Positions 1 through 8,962 of a DNA stretch of 64,000 nt are shown here, in pieces. The stretch comes from Polyangium fumosum (GTDB taxonomy: Bacteria > Myxococcota_A > Polyangia > Polyangiales > Polyangiaceae), in assembly GCF_005144585.1 (NCBI RefSeq), contig NZ_SSMQ01000016.1, positions 124,001 to 188,000 of the forward strand, in the 5' to 3' direction. The notes beneath the pieces were generated by a model. The model searched no databases. It was not told the DNA's origin and worked only from the letters and a program-made list of their open reading frames with translations. Made by a program: the position numbers and the translations under genes. Numbering within the stretch: position 1 is the stretch's first letter; each line of letters starts with the position of its first letter.

Positions 1-454
1 TCCCCGGATCCACGAACACCGCCTTCGCCAGCGGCGCCTGCCCGACCAGCCGACCATCCACGAAAATCTTCGCACCGCCGATGTTCGTGCCGATCGTCAC
101 CGTGCCGACTTGCTTCTTCGCCTCGTCCAGTCGCTTCTGCAGCGCCGCGCGCACCTCGGGCTTCCCACCCGCCGGGAACTCCTCCAGCGCGTACGACAGA
201 TGCTCCGCCGCATCACGGAACTGGCCCAGCGTCATCTCCACGTCGCCCAGGTTTCCCGCGAGATCGAAGCTCTTTCGCAGATCCCACGCCGCCTGGTACG
301 ACGCCTCCGCCTCGGCCCACTTCTCCTCGTCGAAGAGCTTGTTGCCCGTCGCGAAGAGCTCCGCTGCCCGCGCCGCATCATCCGCGTACGCAGGCGCGGA
401 TCCCGCCAGCAGGAGCGCGAAGCTCACCGTCGAAAGCAGTGCCTTGGTTCGCAT
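1..454 (-). CDS. TPR/PEGA-domain exported protein (partial, C-terminus outside window)
   Basis: The gene runs off the left edge, so only about 151 N-terminal residues are visible. They show a Sec-type signal peptide (basic n-region, hydrophobic core, AYA-like cleavage site near residue 22), then helical tetratricopeptide-like sequence with alternating Ala/Leu/Tyr (about 25-95), then the start of a PEGA-type beta domain (a VTIGTN stretch followed by IFVDGRLVGQAPL). Myxobacteria have many such TPR-PEGA envelope proteins, often beside Ser/Thr kinases; the ligand is unknown. In-frame ATG codons lie at 460 and 454. A GGGAGGG tract ends about 6 nt before 454 but touches 460, so 454 is preferred. 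It begins about 17 nt after the stop of the upstream minus-strand gene, suggesting co-transcription. Confidence 0.72.
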   Translation of the reverse strand, partial: MRTKALLSTVSFALLLAGSAPAYADDAARAAELFATGNKLFDEEKWAEAEASYQAAWDLRKSFDLAGNLGDVEMTLGQFRDAAEHLSYALEEFPAGGKPEVRAALQKRLDEAKKQVGTVTIGTNIGGAKIFVDGRLVGQAPLAKAVFVDPG

Positions 455-471
455 GCTCATCCCTCCCGAAG

Positions 472-1356
472 CTAGAAAAGTCGCCGCGGCGTCGTCGCCG
501 TCGTGGTCGGTGCGGCCGTCGTCGTCGGCGCTGTCTTCGTCGTCGTCGTGGTCTTCCGGGGCACCGTCGTCACCGGCTTGACCCCGGTTGGCGCCGTCGT
601 CGTGGGCGCCGCGTTCGGATCGATCGGATCGTCCGTGGGCGCAGGCTCCGCCGTCGCCGCGGGCTCGGCGGTTTCGGCGGGCGCCGTCTCGACAGGCGCC
701 GCCGTCATCGGCGGCAGCGGGATCTGCGTCGTCGCCGGCACCGTCACCGCGATCGGCGCGCTCGACGAGACGCCCGCGCCGTTCCCCCCGTTCGTGACCC
801 GCCCGCGCAGGAGATACGCCGCGCCGCCGCCGAGCAGCGCCGCGATGACCACCACGCCGATCCAGATCCCGATGCCGCGCCCGCCTTCTTCTTCGTCTTG
901 CGAGGCCTGCGGGGCCGCGGAGCGTGAGCCCGGGGCGGGGATCGCCGGGCCGAGCGACGCGGAGGGCAACATCGAACGATCGATGCCGCCGCTCGTGGTC
1001 CACGGGCTCGACGATGACGTCGGGTCTGCGACCTCGGCTTGTGGGGGCGGCGGCGGCGGACGAAGGCCGCCGGGGGGCAGCTCCATCTTCGTCGTCGGCA
1101 TGTGCCGCGCGTCCATGACCTCGACCTTCATGTCGGCCGAGATCCGCACCTTCGCCATGTCCATGGTCTTCAGGCGCTGGCGCCGCTTCGGCACCTCGAT
1201 CGGCGCGACGTATGCGCGTGCTTCACGCTCGCCGTGCGTGGCGATCACGTTCTCGCCTTCGGCCGCCGGTGCTGCGGACGGCGCAGCGGGCGTACCCGTG
1301 TCTGCTGCCGGTGCTCCGCTCGACGGGCCAGCTCCCTCGCGATTGTCGGCGCTCAC
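472..1356 (-). CDS. Single-pass membrane protein with Pro/Thr-rich C-terminus, function unknown
   Basis: About 294 residues. The GTG at 1356 is chosen over the upstream ATG at 1386 because a GGGAGGG tract lies about 5 nt before it. The N-terminal half is a soluble Ala/Pro-rich segment holding a conserved-looking stretch (KRRQRLKTMDMAKVRIS) and a poly-Pro run. One transmembrane helix lies near residues 161-183. The rest is low complexity, rich in Pro, Ala and Thr with TTT runs. Basic residues after the helix make topology uncertain. It is followed closely by the TPR/PEGA gene. No catalytic domain is recognised; a regulatory or periplasmic-spanning role is possible but unsupported. The low-complexity tail could mislead gene callers, but the reading frame and ribosome site look genuine. 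Confidence 0.6.
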   Translation of the reverse strand: MSADNREGAGPSSGAPAADTGTPAAPSAAPAAEGENVIATHGEREARAYVAPIEVPKRRQRLKTMDMAKVRISADMKVEVMDARHMPTTKMELPPGGLRPPPPPPQAEVADPTSSSSPWTTSGGIDRSMLPSASLGPAIPAPGSRSAAPQASQDEEEGGRGIGIWIGVVVIAALLGGGAAYLLRGRVTNGGNGAGVSSSAPIAVTVPATTQIPLPPMTAAPVETAPAETAEPAATAEPAPTDDPIDPNAAPTTTAPTGVKPVTTVPRKTTTTTKTAPTTTAAPTTTATTPRRLF

Positions 1357-1481
1357 GCGCTCCCTCCCGGGCCTTTCACGATCCAAGTGCTCCGCTCGAC
1401 CATGATGCCCCGGATCGCCGCGTCAGCGCCACCTTCCGATCGTTCGTTCACGTCGCTCGTCTGGCCCTCGCGCACCTTGAC

Positions 1482-1517
1482 GGGGGTAGCGCAATCGACC
1501 CCCCCGCGCCAAGGGGG
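1482..1517. other. Two mutually exclusive GC-rich hairpins
   Basis: GGGGGT at 1482-1487 pairs with ACCCCC at 1498-1503 (10-nt loop). The same C-run (1499-1505) can instead pair with GGGGG at 1513-1517 (7-nt loop), after which comes TTT and another G5 run. It lies in the 294-base gap between divergent genes at 1356 and 1651; nothing else stands out in that gap. Confidence 0.35.
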
Positions 1518-1650
1518 TTTGGGGGCAAAGCACGGCTTGCCCGTGCGGAGGCCCCAACGCCGAGAAGAGGTTTCGGGGTGAAGCACGGCTAGGCCCTCGC
1601 CGTTTCGTCGAGGCGATCTCGGACGCAAGCCCCCGGAGCCCTTTTATGGC

Positions 1651-4203
1651 ATGACGCTCGCCGTGCCTACGCCCCTGGCAAGCCGCCTTCCCGCCCCGGA
1701 CGACGCCGATCCTACGCTCGTCTTCGACAGGTTCCTCGAGTACGTCGCCGAGAAGGAGCTCGAACTCTACCCGGCCCAGGAAGAGGCCCTTCTCGAGATC
1801 GTCGGCGGCAAGAATGTGATCCTCAACACGCCGACGGGCTCGGGGAAATCGCTCGTGGCCACGGCGATGCACTTCCTTGCGATGTCGCAGGGCAAGCGCT
1901 CGTTCTACACATGCCCGATCAAGGCGCTCGTCAGCGAGAAGTTCTTCGCGCTCTGCCGGGATTTCGGTCCGGACAACGTCGGCATGATGACGGGGGATGC
2001 GTCCGTGAACCGCGACGCGCCGATCATCTGCTGCACGGCCGAGATCCTCTCGAACATCGCGCTGCGCGAGGGCGAGCGCGCGGATGTCGATTACGTGATC
2101 ATGGACGAGTTCCATTACTACGCGGACCGCGAGCGCGGCGTCGCGTGGCAGGTCCCGCTCTTGACGCTGCCGCAGGCGACGTACCTGCTCATGTCCGCGA
2201 CGCTCGGCGGCGCGGACGCGTTCGCGAAGATCCTGACGAACCTGAACGGCAAGGAGACCGCGCTCGTGCGCTCGCGCGTGCGGCCCGTCCCGCTCGACTT
2301 CGAGTACCGCGAGACGCCGCTGCACGAGACCGTGCACGACCTCGTCCAGAAGGGGCGGGCGCCGATCTACATCGTCAACTTCACGCAACGCGCGGCGGCC
2401 GAGGAGGCGCAGAACCTCATGAGCCTCGACTACGCGTCGAAGGACGACAAGCGCGCGATCGCGAAGGCGCTCGAAGGCGTGCGGCTCGACAGCCCTTACG
2501 GCAAGGAGTTCAGCCGCTTCGTGCGCCACGGGATCGGGCTGCACCACGCGGGGCTCTTGCCGAAGTACCGGCTGCTCGTGGAGAAGCTCGCGCAGAAGGG
2601 GCTGCTCAAGGTGATCTGCGGGACGGACACGCTCGGCGTCGGCGTGAACATCCCGATCCGCACGGTGCTGTTCACGAAGCTCTGCAAGTACGACGGCCAG
2701 AAGACGGCGATCCTCAGCGTGCGCGACTTCCAGCAGATCTCGGGCCGCGCCGGGCGCAAGGGCTTCGACGATCGAGGCACCGTCGTGGCGCAGGCGCCCG
2801 AGCACGCGATCGAGAACCTCCGGCTCGAAGCGAAGGCCGGCAACGATCCCGTGAAGAAGAAGCGTATCGTGCGCAAGAAGCCGCCCGAGAAGGGCTACGT
2901 GCACTGGGATCGCTCGACGTTCGACCGGCTCATCGCGGGGGATCCCGAGCCGCTCGTGTCGCGCTTCTCCGTCTCGCACGGCATGTTGCTCAATGTGCTC
3001 GGGCGCGAGGGCGACGGCTGCCGCGCGATGAAGACGCTCTTGAGCGACGTGCACGAGACCCCGGCGCAGCGCCGGATCCACAAGAAGACCGCGCTCTCGA
3101 TGTTCCGCTCGCTCGTGCGCGGCGGCGTGATCGAGCTCGTGCCGCTCGCCGAGCGCGACGAGACGAACCGGCGGGTGCGGGTGAACATGGACCTGCAAGA
3201 GGACTTCACCATCAACCACGCGCTCGGGCTCTGGCTCGTGGAGACGGTGGAGCTGCTCGATCGCGACAGCGACACGTACGCGCTCGAGGTGCTCACGCTG
3301 GTCGAGAGCATCCTGGAGAACCCCGACCTCCTCCTGATGAAGCAGCTCGACAAGTTGAAGCGCGAGAAGATGTTGGAGCTCAAAGCGGCCGGGATGGAGT
3401 TCGAGGACCGGGTCGCGGAGCTCGACAAGATGGAGTACCCGAAGCCGAACGCGGACTTCATTTACGAGAGCTTCAACGAGTTCGCGAAGAAGCACCCCTG
3501 GGTCGGGCGCGAGAACATCCGGCCGAAGTCGATCGCGCGCGAGATGTTCGAGGGCCTCTGGTCCTTCTCGGACTACGTGAAGGAGTACGAGCTGCAGCGG
3601 AGCGAGGGCCTGCTCCTCCGGTACCTCTCGGACGTCTACAAGGCGCTCGTGCAGACGGTGCCCGATCGCGAGAAGACCGACGAGCTCGACGACGTGGAGA
3701 TCTTCCTCGGCGCGATCGTGCGGCAGGTCGACAGCTCGCTCCTCGAAGAGTGGGAGCGGATGAAGAACCCCGACCGCGTGATGGCGGTCGTCGAGGGCAA
3801 ACCCGAGCCGAAGGAAGAGCAGTTCGACATCACCACGGACACGCGCGCGTTCGTCGCGCTCATCCGGAACGAGCTCTTCTCGCTGGTGCGCGCGCTCGCG
3901 CGGAAGGACTACGTCGAGGCGACGGAGCTCGTGGAGGCCGGCGGCGAGGACTGGACGCCGCGGCGCTTCGACGAAACGCTCGCGCCGTTCTGGGAAGAGT
4001 TCGCGGAGATCCGCGTCGACCCGAAGGCGCGAAGCCCCGAGAACACGCAGATCCGCCAGTGGCCGTTCATCTGGGAGTTCTCGCAGGTCCTCATCGACGA
4101 GGAAGGCGAGAGCAGCGGCTGGGCGCTCGAAGGCGTGATCGATCTCGACAAGTCGCGCGACGCGAACAAGCCGGTGATCTCCCTGCGGCGGATCTCGTCG
4201 TAG
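1651..4203 (+). CDS. Ski2-like DEAD/DEAH-box helicase with C-terminal DUF3516-type region
   Basis: Predicted ATP-dependent RNA helicase of superfamily 2, 850 residues, cytoplasmic. Visible motifs: Walker A TPTGSGKS (60-67), motif Ia PIKALVSEK (about 89-97), DEFH box (152-155), motif III SAT (182-184), and motif [12 protein letters not shown] (about 362-371). The helicase core ends near residue 400. A long charged helical C-terminal half follows; its length and layout match actinobacterial and myxobacterial helicases annotated with DUF3516. The first residues (to about 25) are Pro/Ala rich. The ATG at 1651 has only a distant GGAG (13 nt upstream), so the start is not certain. The stop is 1 nt from the next gene, so the two are probably one transcript. 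The RNA substrate is unknown. Confidence 0.85.
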   Translation: MTLAVPTPLASRLPAPDDADPTLVFDRFLEYVAEKELELYPAQEEALLEIVGGKNVILNTPTGSGKSLVATAMHFLAMSQGKRSFYTCPIKALVSEKFFALCRDFGPDNVGMMTGDASVNRDAPIICCTAEILSNIALREGERADVDYVIMDEFHYYADRERGVAWQVPLLTLPQATYLLMSATLGGADAFAKILTNLNGKETALVRSRVRPVPLDFEYRETPLHETVHDLVQKGRAPIYIVNFTQRAAAEEAQNLMSLDYASKDDKRAIAKALEGVRLDSPYGKEFSRFVRHGIGLHHAGLLPKYRLLVEKLAQKGLLKVICGTDTLGVGVNIPIRTVLFTKLCKYDGQKTAILSVRDFQQISGRAGRKGFDDRGTVVAQAPEHAIENLRLEAKAGNDPVKKKRIVRKKPPEKGYVHWDRSTFDRLIAGDPEPLVSRFSVSHGMLLNVLGREGDGCRAMKTLLSDVHETPAQRRIHKKTALSMFRSLVRGGVIELVPLAERDETNRRVRVNMDLQEDFTINHALGLWLVETVELLDRDSDTYALEVLTLVESILENPDLLLMKQLDKLKREKMLELKAAGMEFEDRVAELDKMEYPKPNADFIYESFNEFAKKHPWVGRENIRPKSIAREMFEGLWSFSDYVKEYELQRSEGLLLRYLSDVYKALVQTVPDREKTDELDDVEIFLGAIVRQVDSSLLEEWERMKNPDRVMAVVEGKPEPKEEQFDITTDTRAFVALIRNELFSLVRALARKDYVEATELVEAGGEDWTPRRFDETLAPFWEEFAEIRVDPKARSPENTQIRQWPFIWEFSQVLIDEEGESSGWALEGVIDLDKSRDANKPVISLRRISS

Positions 4204-4204
4204 G

Positions 4205-5674
4205 ATGGGCGCCGTGAAGACGTCTCTGACCCCGGAAAACCTCCCCCACGCAACGCTCGCGCGGCTCGCCCAGGCGAACCGCGACTTCGGTACGGCCTTC
4301 CCCGGCGAGGCCTCGCGCAGGCAGCCGGTGCACACGGTCTACGGCGGGGCGCACCTCTTCAAGGCGCGCACGTGTCAGCGATCCGGCGAGGTCGCGCTCG
4401 ACGTGATGCGCACGTACGCGCCCGATCCCGTGACGTTCGCCCGCGCGCTCGGCCTCTCGTTCGCGAGCGCGCTGCCCGACGATGCGGCCGCGATCAAGGA
4501 CGCGCCCGTGGGCTCGCCGGGCTACCTCGCGCGCGTCGTGCACGAGCGCGTGCTCGAAAAGCTCGCGCGCGAGCCGGTGGAGGACTTCCGCATCGACTTC
4601 GAGGACGGCTACGGCAACCGCACGGACGCCGAGGAAGACGGGCACGCAGTCGCGGCAGCCGAGCAGGTCGCCGAGGCCGTGGCGAGCGGGACGGCGCCGC
4701 CCTTCGTCGGCATCCGCATCAAGCCGCTGAACGAGGAGCTTCGCGCGCGCAGCGTGCGCACGCTCGACCTGTTCGTGACGACGCTCGTGACCCGGATGGG
4801 CGGACGGCTGCCCGAGGGGTTCGGGGCGCAGGGCGCCGAAGGCGACCCGGAGTCCCGAGCGTCGACCAGGTTCGTCGTGACGCTCCCGAAGATCACGGTG
4901 CCCGAGCAGGTCGAGGCGCTCGTCGGGTTGCTCGAAGCGCTCGAAGCCGCGCTCGCACTCCCGCCGAAGTCGCTCCTGTTCGAGGTGATGGTGGAGACGA
5001 CGCAGTCGATCTTCCTGCCGGACGGGCGCGTCGCGTTGCCGCACCTGATGGCGCTGGCGAAGGGGCGATGCACCGGCGCGCACTTCGGGACGTACGACTA
5101 CACGGCCGGATGCAGCATCACGGCAGCGCACCAGTACATGGCGCATCCTGCGTGTGATTTCGCGAAACACGTGATGAAGGTCTCGCTCGCGGGCACGAGC
5201 GTGATGCTCTCCGATGGCGCGACGAACGTGATGCCGATCGGGCCGCATCGCGCCGCGGAGGGCGCCACGCTCGGGGCCGCTGAGCTCGCAGAGAACCGCG
5301 CGGTCGTGCATCGGGCCTGGCGGCTCGCGCACGATCACATCCGGCACTCGCTCGTGACAGGTTTTTACCAAGGCTGGGACCTGCACCCGGCGCAGCTCCC
5401 GGCGCGCTACGGCGCGGTCTACGCGTTTTTCCTGGAGGGGCTCGAAGCCGCAGGCGCGCGCTTGAAGGCGTTCCTCGACAAGGCCGCGCAGGCGACTTTG
5501 CTCGGCGACGTGTTCGACGACGCCGCGACAGGGCAGGGGCTCCTGAACTACTTCCTTCGCGCGATCGCCTGCGGCGCACTGACGGAAGCGGAAGCCGAGC
5601 AGATGACCGGCCTCGGCTCGGCCGACTTCGCGACGCGCTCGTTCGTGAAGATCCTCGCGGCGCGGAAGGGCTGA
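4205..5674 (+). CDS. HpcH/HpaI aldolase / citrate lyase-like protein (DUF6986-like)
   Basis: 489 residues, soluble. The sequence resembles the TIM-barrel aldolase/citrate-lyase-beta superfamily, which also includes malate synthase. RIDFEDGYG (about 130-138) is like the metal-binding acidic strand of that group. Further strands (FVGIRIKPLN, LLFEVMVETTQS, GAHFGTYDYT) look like successive barrel strands carrying Arg, Glu and Asp ligands. Close relatives are often annotated as DUF6986 or, loosely, phosphoenolpyruvate kinase; the reaction is not established. It starts 1 nt after the helicase stop; GTG at 4214 is an alternative start. It converges on the urate-degradation operon, whose downstream product in the known pathway is glyoxylate. 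A glyoxylate-condensing role is attractive but only inferred. Confidence 0.62.
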   Translation: MGAVKTSLTPENLPHATLARLAQANRDFGTAFPGEASRRQPVHTVYGGAHLFKARTCQRSGEVALDVMRTYAPDPVTFARALGLSFASALPDDAAAIKDAPVGSPGYLARVVHERVLEKLAREPVEDFRIDFEDGYGNRTDAEEDGHAVAAAEQVAEAVASGTAPPFVGIRIKPLNEELRARSVRTLDLFVTTLVTRMGGRLPEGFGAQGAEGDPESRASTRFVVTLPKITVPEQVEALVGLLEALEAALALPPKSLLFEVMVETTQSIFLPDGRVALPHLMALAKGRCTGAHFGTYDYTAGCSITAAHQYMAHPACDFAKHVMKVSLAGTSVMLSDGATNVMPIGPHRAAEGATLGAAELAENRAVVHRAWRLAHDHIRHSLVTGFYQGWDLHPAQLPARYGAVYAFFLEGLEAAGARLKAFLDKAAQATLLGDVFDDAATGQGLLNYFLRAIACGALTEAEAEQMTGLGSADFATRSFVKILAARKG

Positions 5675-5698
5675 ACGGGACGGTTCCCTCCCCCCCAA

Positions 5699-5722
5699 CC
5701 CCTCTCCCTCGCGGGAGAGGGG
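5699..5722. terminator. Bidirectional intrinsic terminator-type hairpin
   Basis: A perfect 10-bp stem (CCCCTCTCCC with GGGAGAGGGG) closes on a 4-nt loop, TCGC. It lies between the stops of two convergent genes (5674 and 5730), as expected for a shared terminator. There is no T-tract, which is common in high-GC genomes. Confidence 0.75.
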
Positions 5723-5729
5723 TGCAGGG

Positions 5730-6080
5730 TCAGCTCCCGCGGTAGGTCGAGAAACCGTACGGGTTCAAAAGAAGCGGCACGTGGTGGTGCTCCTCCGGCG
5801 CGCGGAGGAGGAACGTGATCGACACGCTCGGGTAAAACCCCGTCGTGCCTTGCGCCGCGTAGTACACGCTCGTGTCGAAGGTGATGCGGTACGTGCCCGG
5901 CTTCGGGCGTGGCTCGGCCGGCAAGAGGTCGCGCAGGCGGCCGTCTGCGTCCGTCTTGCCGCGCCCGAGCTCGAGGAAGGCGCCGTTGTCTTCGAGACGC
6001 TCGAGCACGACGGGGACGCCCTCCGCGGGCCTGCCGCGGCTCGTGTCGAGGACATGTGTGGTGATGGGGCTCGTGCTCAT
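5730..6080 (-). CDS. uraH: 5-hydroxyisourate hydrolase (transthyretin-like)
   Basis: 116 residues, the usual size. It hydrolyses 5-hydroxyisourate to OHCU, the second step of urate breakdown. Family signatures are present: N-terminal THVLDTSRGRPA with His9, an Arg-containing DGRLRD turn (about 46-51), the His cluster EEHHHVPLL (97-105), and the C-terminal YRGS tetrapeptide (113-116) that separates these enzymes from transthyretin. The ATG at 6080 overlaps the stop of the upstream decarboxylase gene (ATGA), so translation is probably coupled. It is the last gene of the operon and is followed by the hairpin at 5699. No signal peptide, so cytoplasmic. Confidence 0.95.
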   Translation of the reverse strand: MSTSPITTHVLDTSRGRPAEGVPVVLERLEDNGAFLELGRGKTDADGRLRDLLPAEPRPKPGTYRITFDTSVYYAAQGTTGFYPSVSITFLLRAPEEHHHVPLLLNPYGFSTYRGS

Positions 6081-6577
6081 GGCGAGAGGATCTTCTCCAG
6101 GCGCAGACGGGTGATCTTTTCTTGTTCGCCCACGGCGACGCGGAGCTCTTCGGCGGCGTCGTTGCCGAGCCGCGCGCGCAGGATCGCGAGCAGCTCCTCG
6201 CCCGTCTTGCCCGTGGCGCAGACGAGATAGATGCGGCCGAACTTCGCCTCGTAGGCGCGGTTGCCCTCGGCGATCGCGGCGCGTACTTCGTCGGCCGAGC
6301 GTGCGGCGCCGGCTTGTTCGTTCGCGGCCCACGTGGCCGTCGACTTCGAGGCCGCCGCGGGATCGCCGATGCGGGGATGGTGCGAGAACGCCTCGTCCCA
6401 GTCGGCGACGTCGAGCGCGTTCCAGTGTCGCGACGCCGCTTCGAAGAGCTCTGCGCGGCTCTGGAAAGGACGCGCGTGGAGCATGTGATCGACCCAGCGG
6501 GTGCTGCCGCAGCAGCGCGTGAGCGCGGCGCGCGCTTCGTCGTTGGAGAGGTCGTTCAGGGCGCGGCAGTCGTCCAC
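6077..6577 (-). CDS. uraD: 2-oxo-4-hydroxy-4-carboxy-5-ureidoimidazoline (OHCU) decarboxylase
   Basis: 166 residues, all-helical, standard length. It converts OHCU stereospecifically to S-allantoin. The HHPRIGD motif (66-72) contains the catalytic histidine; the family's LNDL start (7-10), a Trp-containing helix near 52-60, and a C-terminal ARLGND...EEL...QEKITRLRL stretch (family NEP-like region replaced by ARLGND) are all seen. It starts 10 nt after the allantoicase stop and its stop overlaps the uraH start. In many bacteria this domain is fused to the hydrolase; here the two are separate but translationally coupled. Confidence 0.94.
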   Translation of the reverse strand: MDDCRALNDLSNDEARAALTRCCGSTRWVDHMLHARPFQSRAELFEAASRHWNALDVADWDEAFSHHPRIGDPAAASKSTATWAANEQAGAARSADEVRAAIAEGNRAYEAKFGRIYLVCATGKTGEELLAILRARLGNDAAEELRVAVGEQEKITRLRLEKILSP

Positions 6578-6587
6578 AGCAGTCTCC

Positions 6588-7583
6588 TCACGCGGTGATC
6601 GGCGCGCCGTAGAGCCGCAGCCGCGCGACGCCGCCGTCGGGGAAGATGCGCAGCCGCACGTGGCTCACGGGCTCGCTCGCCTGGAGCGAGAAGACGTGGC
6701 GCGTGTGCGCTTCGAGCTTCGTGCGCGGCAAAAGCTCCTTCCACGCGGCGGCTTCGAGCGCCTCGGGCGTGTCCTCTCCGCGCAGGAAACATCCTTCGAG
6801 CGCGCAGCTCTCGGGGTAGTTGCCCTTGAAGTGCGTCGTGTCGATGTCCGTGCGCACGAGCGTGCCCGCGCGGCCGAGGCGGACGATCGCCCAGTCGTGG
6901 CCCGGGCCGCGGCGCCTGCGGCTCTCCCAGCCGTCGCCCATGTCGCGCGAGGGGCCGGGCAAGAGCAGGTTGCGCCGATCCGAGAAGAACTCGTCGCTCG
7001 CGCCGATGACCACGCCGCCGTGCTCGACGGCCGCGAGATCGAGGACGCGGTGCTCCGAGAGGAGCAGGGCCCAGTCGGGCTTCACCTCGCCGTAGACGCG
7101 CAGGCGCGCGACGCCGCCGTCGGGGTAGATGCGGAGTTTTACGTGCGAGAACGTGCCGCCGTCCGTGATGGCGAAGAGGTTCTGCGAGCCGGGTTTGACC
7201 GCGGAGGGCGGCAGGATCTCGGTCCACGCGACGTCCGCGCCGAGCAAGGCGTCGAGCGCCTTGTAGCCGGGCACGTAGGTCGCCTCGATGGACACCTTCG
7301 CCGGGGCGTTGCCGAGGAAGTGGCTCGTGTCGACGTCGAAGCCCGCGATCCGACCGGCGAGGCCGAGGCGCACGATGCACGCATCCTCGCTGCCGGAGCG
7401 CCTGCGGCGCGACTCCCAGCCGTCCATCCACTTGCCCTGCTCGGTGTACTTGCCCGGGATGAAGACGGCCTTGCCGGCCTTGAGCAGGTTCTCCTTCGGC
7501 GCGAAGAAATCGTCGGTCGCCCAGATCGCCGCGCCGCCGAGGCGCTCCGACGCGAGATCGACCTTCGTCTCGAAATCAGCCAT
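6588..7583 (-). CDS. alc: Allantoicase
   Basis: 331 residues, typical length. It hydrolyses allantoate to ureidoglycolate and urea. Two tandem homologous beta-jelly-roll halves are visible. Each contains a WESRRRR turn, a VRLG strand and a D(T/V)(S/T)HF segment (about residues 55-110 and 217-265), plus a VRLRIFPDGGVARLR-type strand (about 150 and 315). The start ATG at 7583 is followed by an ADFETKVDLASERLGG beginning, normal for the family. It lies 14 nt downstream of allantoinase. Presence of alc means that allantoate is split hydrolytically to ureidoglycolate, not through the allantoate amidohydrolase (AllC) route. Confidence 0.93.
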   Translation of the reverse strand: MADFETKVDLASERLGGAAIWATDDFFAPKENLLKAGKAVFIPGKYTEQGKWMDGWESRRRRSGSEDACIVRLGLAGRIAGFDVDTSHFLGNAPAKVSIEATYVPGYKALDALLGADVAWTEILPPSAVKPGSQNLFAITDGGTFSHVKLRIYPDGGVARLRVYGEVKPDWALLLSEHRVLDLAAVEHGGVVIGASDEFFSDRRNLLLPGPSRDMGDGWESRRRRGPGHDWAIVRLGRAGTLVRTDIDTTHFKGNYPESCALEGCFLRGEDTPEALEAAAWKELLPRTKLEAHTRHVFSLQASEPVSHVRLRIFPDGGVARLRLYGAPITA

Positions 7584-7597
7584 CGTCTCTCTCTTCC

Positions 7598-8962
7598 TTA
7601 CGCACCACGCCCCAGGAGCGGGACGCCGCGGGGCTCGTCACGCACGACGCCGCCCTCGTACACCGTTTGACCCCGAAGGATCGTCGTCTTCACCTCGCCG
7701 CGCAGCGTTCGCCCGAGGTAGGGCGTCACCGGGTGGCGATGCCGCAGGATCGAAGGCTCGACAACGAACGTGGCGTCGGGAGCCCAGACGACGAAATCCG
7801 CGTCGAGCCCGGGCGCGATGCGCCCCTTCTTGTGCGAGAGGCCCGCGAGCCGCGCAGGCGCCTCACACATCCACCGCGCGAGATCCGAGAGTGTCGCGCC
7901 GCGCCGGCTGGCCTCGGTCCAGATGAGCGACAACCCGAGCTGGAGCGAGGCGATCCCGCCCCAGGCGCGCAGGAAGTCGCCTTCCTGCGGCAGCTTGAGC
8001 CGCGGCGTGCACGGCGAGTGATCCGAGACGACGAGGTCGATCGCGCCGGAGACGAGCGCCTTCCACAGCCGCTCGCGGTTGTCGCGCTCGCGGATCGGCG
8101 GCGCGCACTTGTACTCGGTGTGGCCCTCGGGGACCTCCTCGGCGGCGAGCAGCAGGTAGTGCGGGCACGTCTCGATCGAGAACGGCAGGCCCTCGGCGCG
8201 CGCGCGGCTCACGTCGTCGAGCGCACCCGCGGCCGAGAGGTGCACGACGTGCACCGGGCCGCCGTACGTACGGCAAAGCTCGACCATCCGGTGCACGGCG
8301 GCCTCCTCCCACGCAGGCGGCCGCGAGGCGAGGTACGTCGCGTAGCTGCGCGGATCGCCCGCGGTCTCGGGCGCTTCACCTTCGAGCTCCGCGTGCACGA
8401 GCAAGGGCACGCCGAGGCGCGCGAGGATCGGCATCGCGCGGCGCAGGTCGCCCTCCTCGGCCATGGGGAAGTCGTCGATGCCCGAGTGCACGAGGAAGGC
8501 CTTGAAGCCGAGCGCGCCAGCCTCGACGAGGGGCTCGAGTTCGCGCTCGTTGCCGGGCACGACGCCGCCCCAGAAGCCGTGATCGACCCACGTTTGCCCC
8601 GCCGACGCGCGGCGCTTCTCCTCCAGCGCCGCGCGTGTCGTGGTCACGGGGATCGAGTTCAGCGGCATGTCGACGACCGTCGTGATGCCGCCCGCAGCGC
8701 ACGCGCGCGTGGCCGTCGCGAAGCCCTCCCACTCGGTGCGCCCCGGCTCGTTGACGTGCGCGTGCGTGTCGACGAGGCCGGGCATGATCACACGGTCGCC
8801 TGCGTCGATCGTGCGCACACCTCGGGGCGCGGCCGAGGGATCGAGCACCGCGGCGATACGCCCACCGGCGATCGCGATCGCGGCTTCGCACATGCCGTCC
8901 GGCAGCACGACGCGGCGGCCCTTCAGCACGAGGTCGAACGGGGCGGGATCGTGGCTCGTCAT
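7598..8962 (-). CDS. allB: Allantoinase
   Basis: 454 residues, zinc amidohydrolase of the dihydroorotase/hydantoinase superfamily. It opens the hydantoin ring of allantoin to give allantoate. Metal ligands can be assigned: HxH at His67/His69 in DTHAHVNEPG, the candidate carboxylated Lys154 in GFKAFLVHSG, His190, His241 and Asp314 in SDHSPC. The PGRTEWEGF and AGGITTVVDMPLNS stretches are highly characteristic of allantoinase within the superfamily. The start overlaps the preceding stop (TGATG), indicating coupled translation. Cytoplasmic. Confidence 0.95.
   Translation of the reverse strand: MTSHDPAPFDLVLKGRRVVLPDGMCEAAIAIAGGRIAAVLDPSAAPRGVRTIDAGDRVIMPGLVDTHAHVNEPGRTEWEGFATATRACAAGGITTVVDMPLNSIPVTTTRAALEEKRRASAGQTWVDHGFWGGVVPGNERELEPLVEAGALGFKAFLVHSGIDDFPMAEEGDLRRAMPILARLGVPLLVHAELEGEAPETAGDPRSYATYLASRPPAWEEAAVHRMVELCRTYGGPVHVVHLSAAGALDDVSRARAEGLPFSIETCPHYLLLAAEEVPEGHTEYKCAPPIRERDNRERLWKALVSGAIDLVVSDHSPCTPRLKLPQEGDFLRAWGGIASLQLGLSLIWTEASRRGATLSDLARWMCEAPARLAGLSHKKGRIAPGLDADFVVWAPDATFVVEPSILRHRHPVTPYLGRTLRGEVKTTILRGQTVYEGGVVRDEPRGVPLLGRGA

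Noticed and set aside
1423..4335. Long open frame antisense to the helicase gene, and similar long antisense frames at 16916-18895 and 19787-23524
   Set aside because: They lie wholly opposite genes with clear domains, have no ribosome site, and are rich in Arg/His/Val as expected of the shadow of high-GC3 coding sequence.
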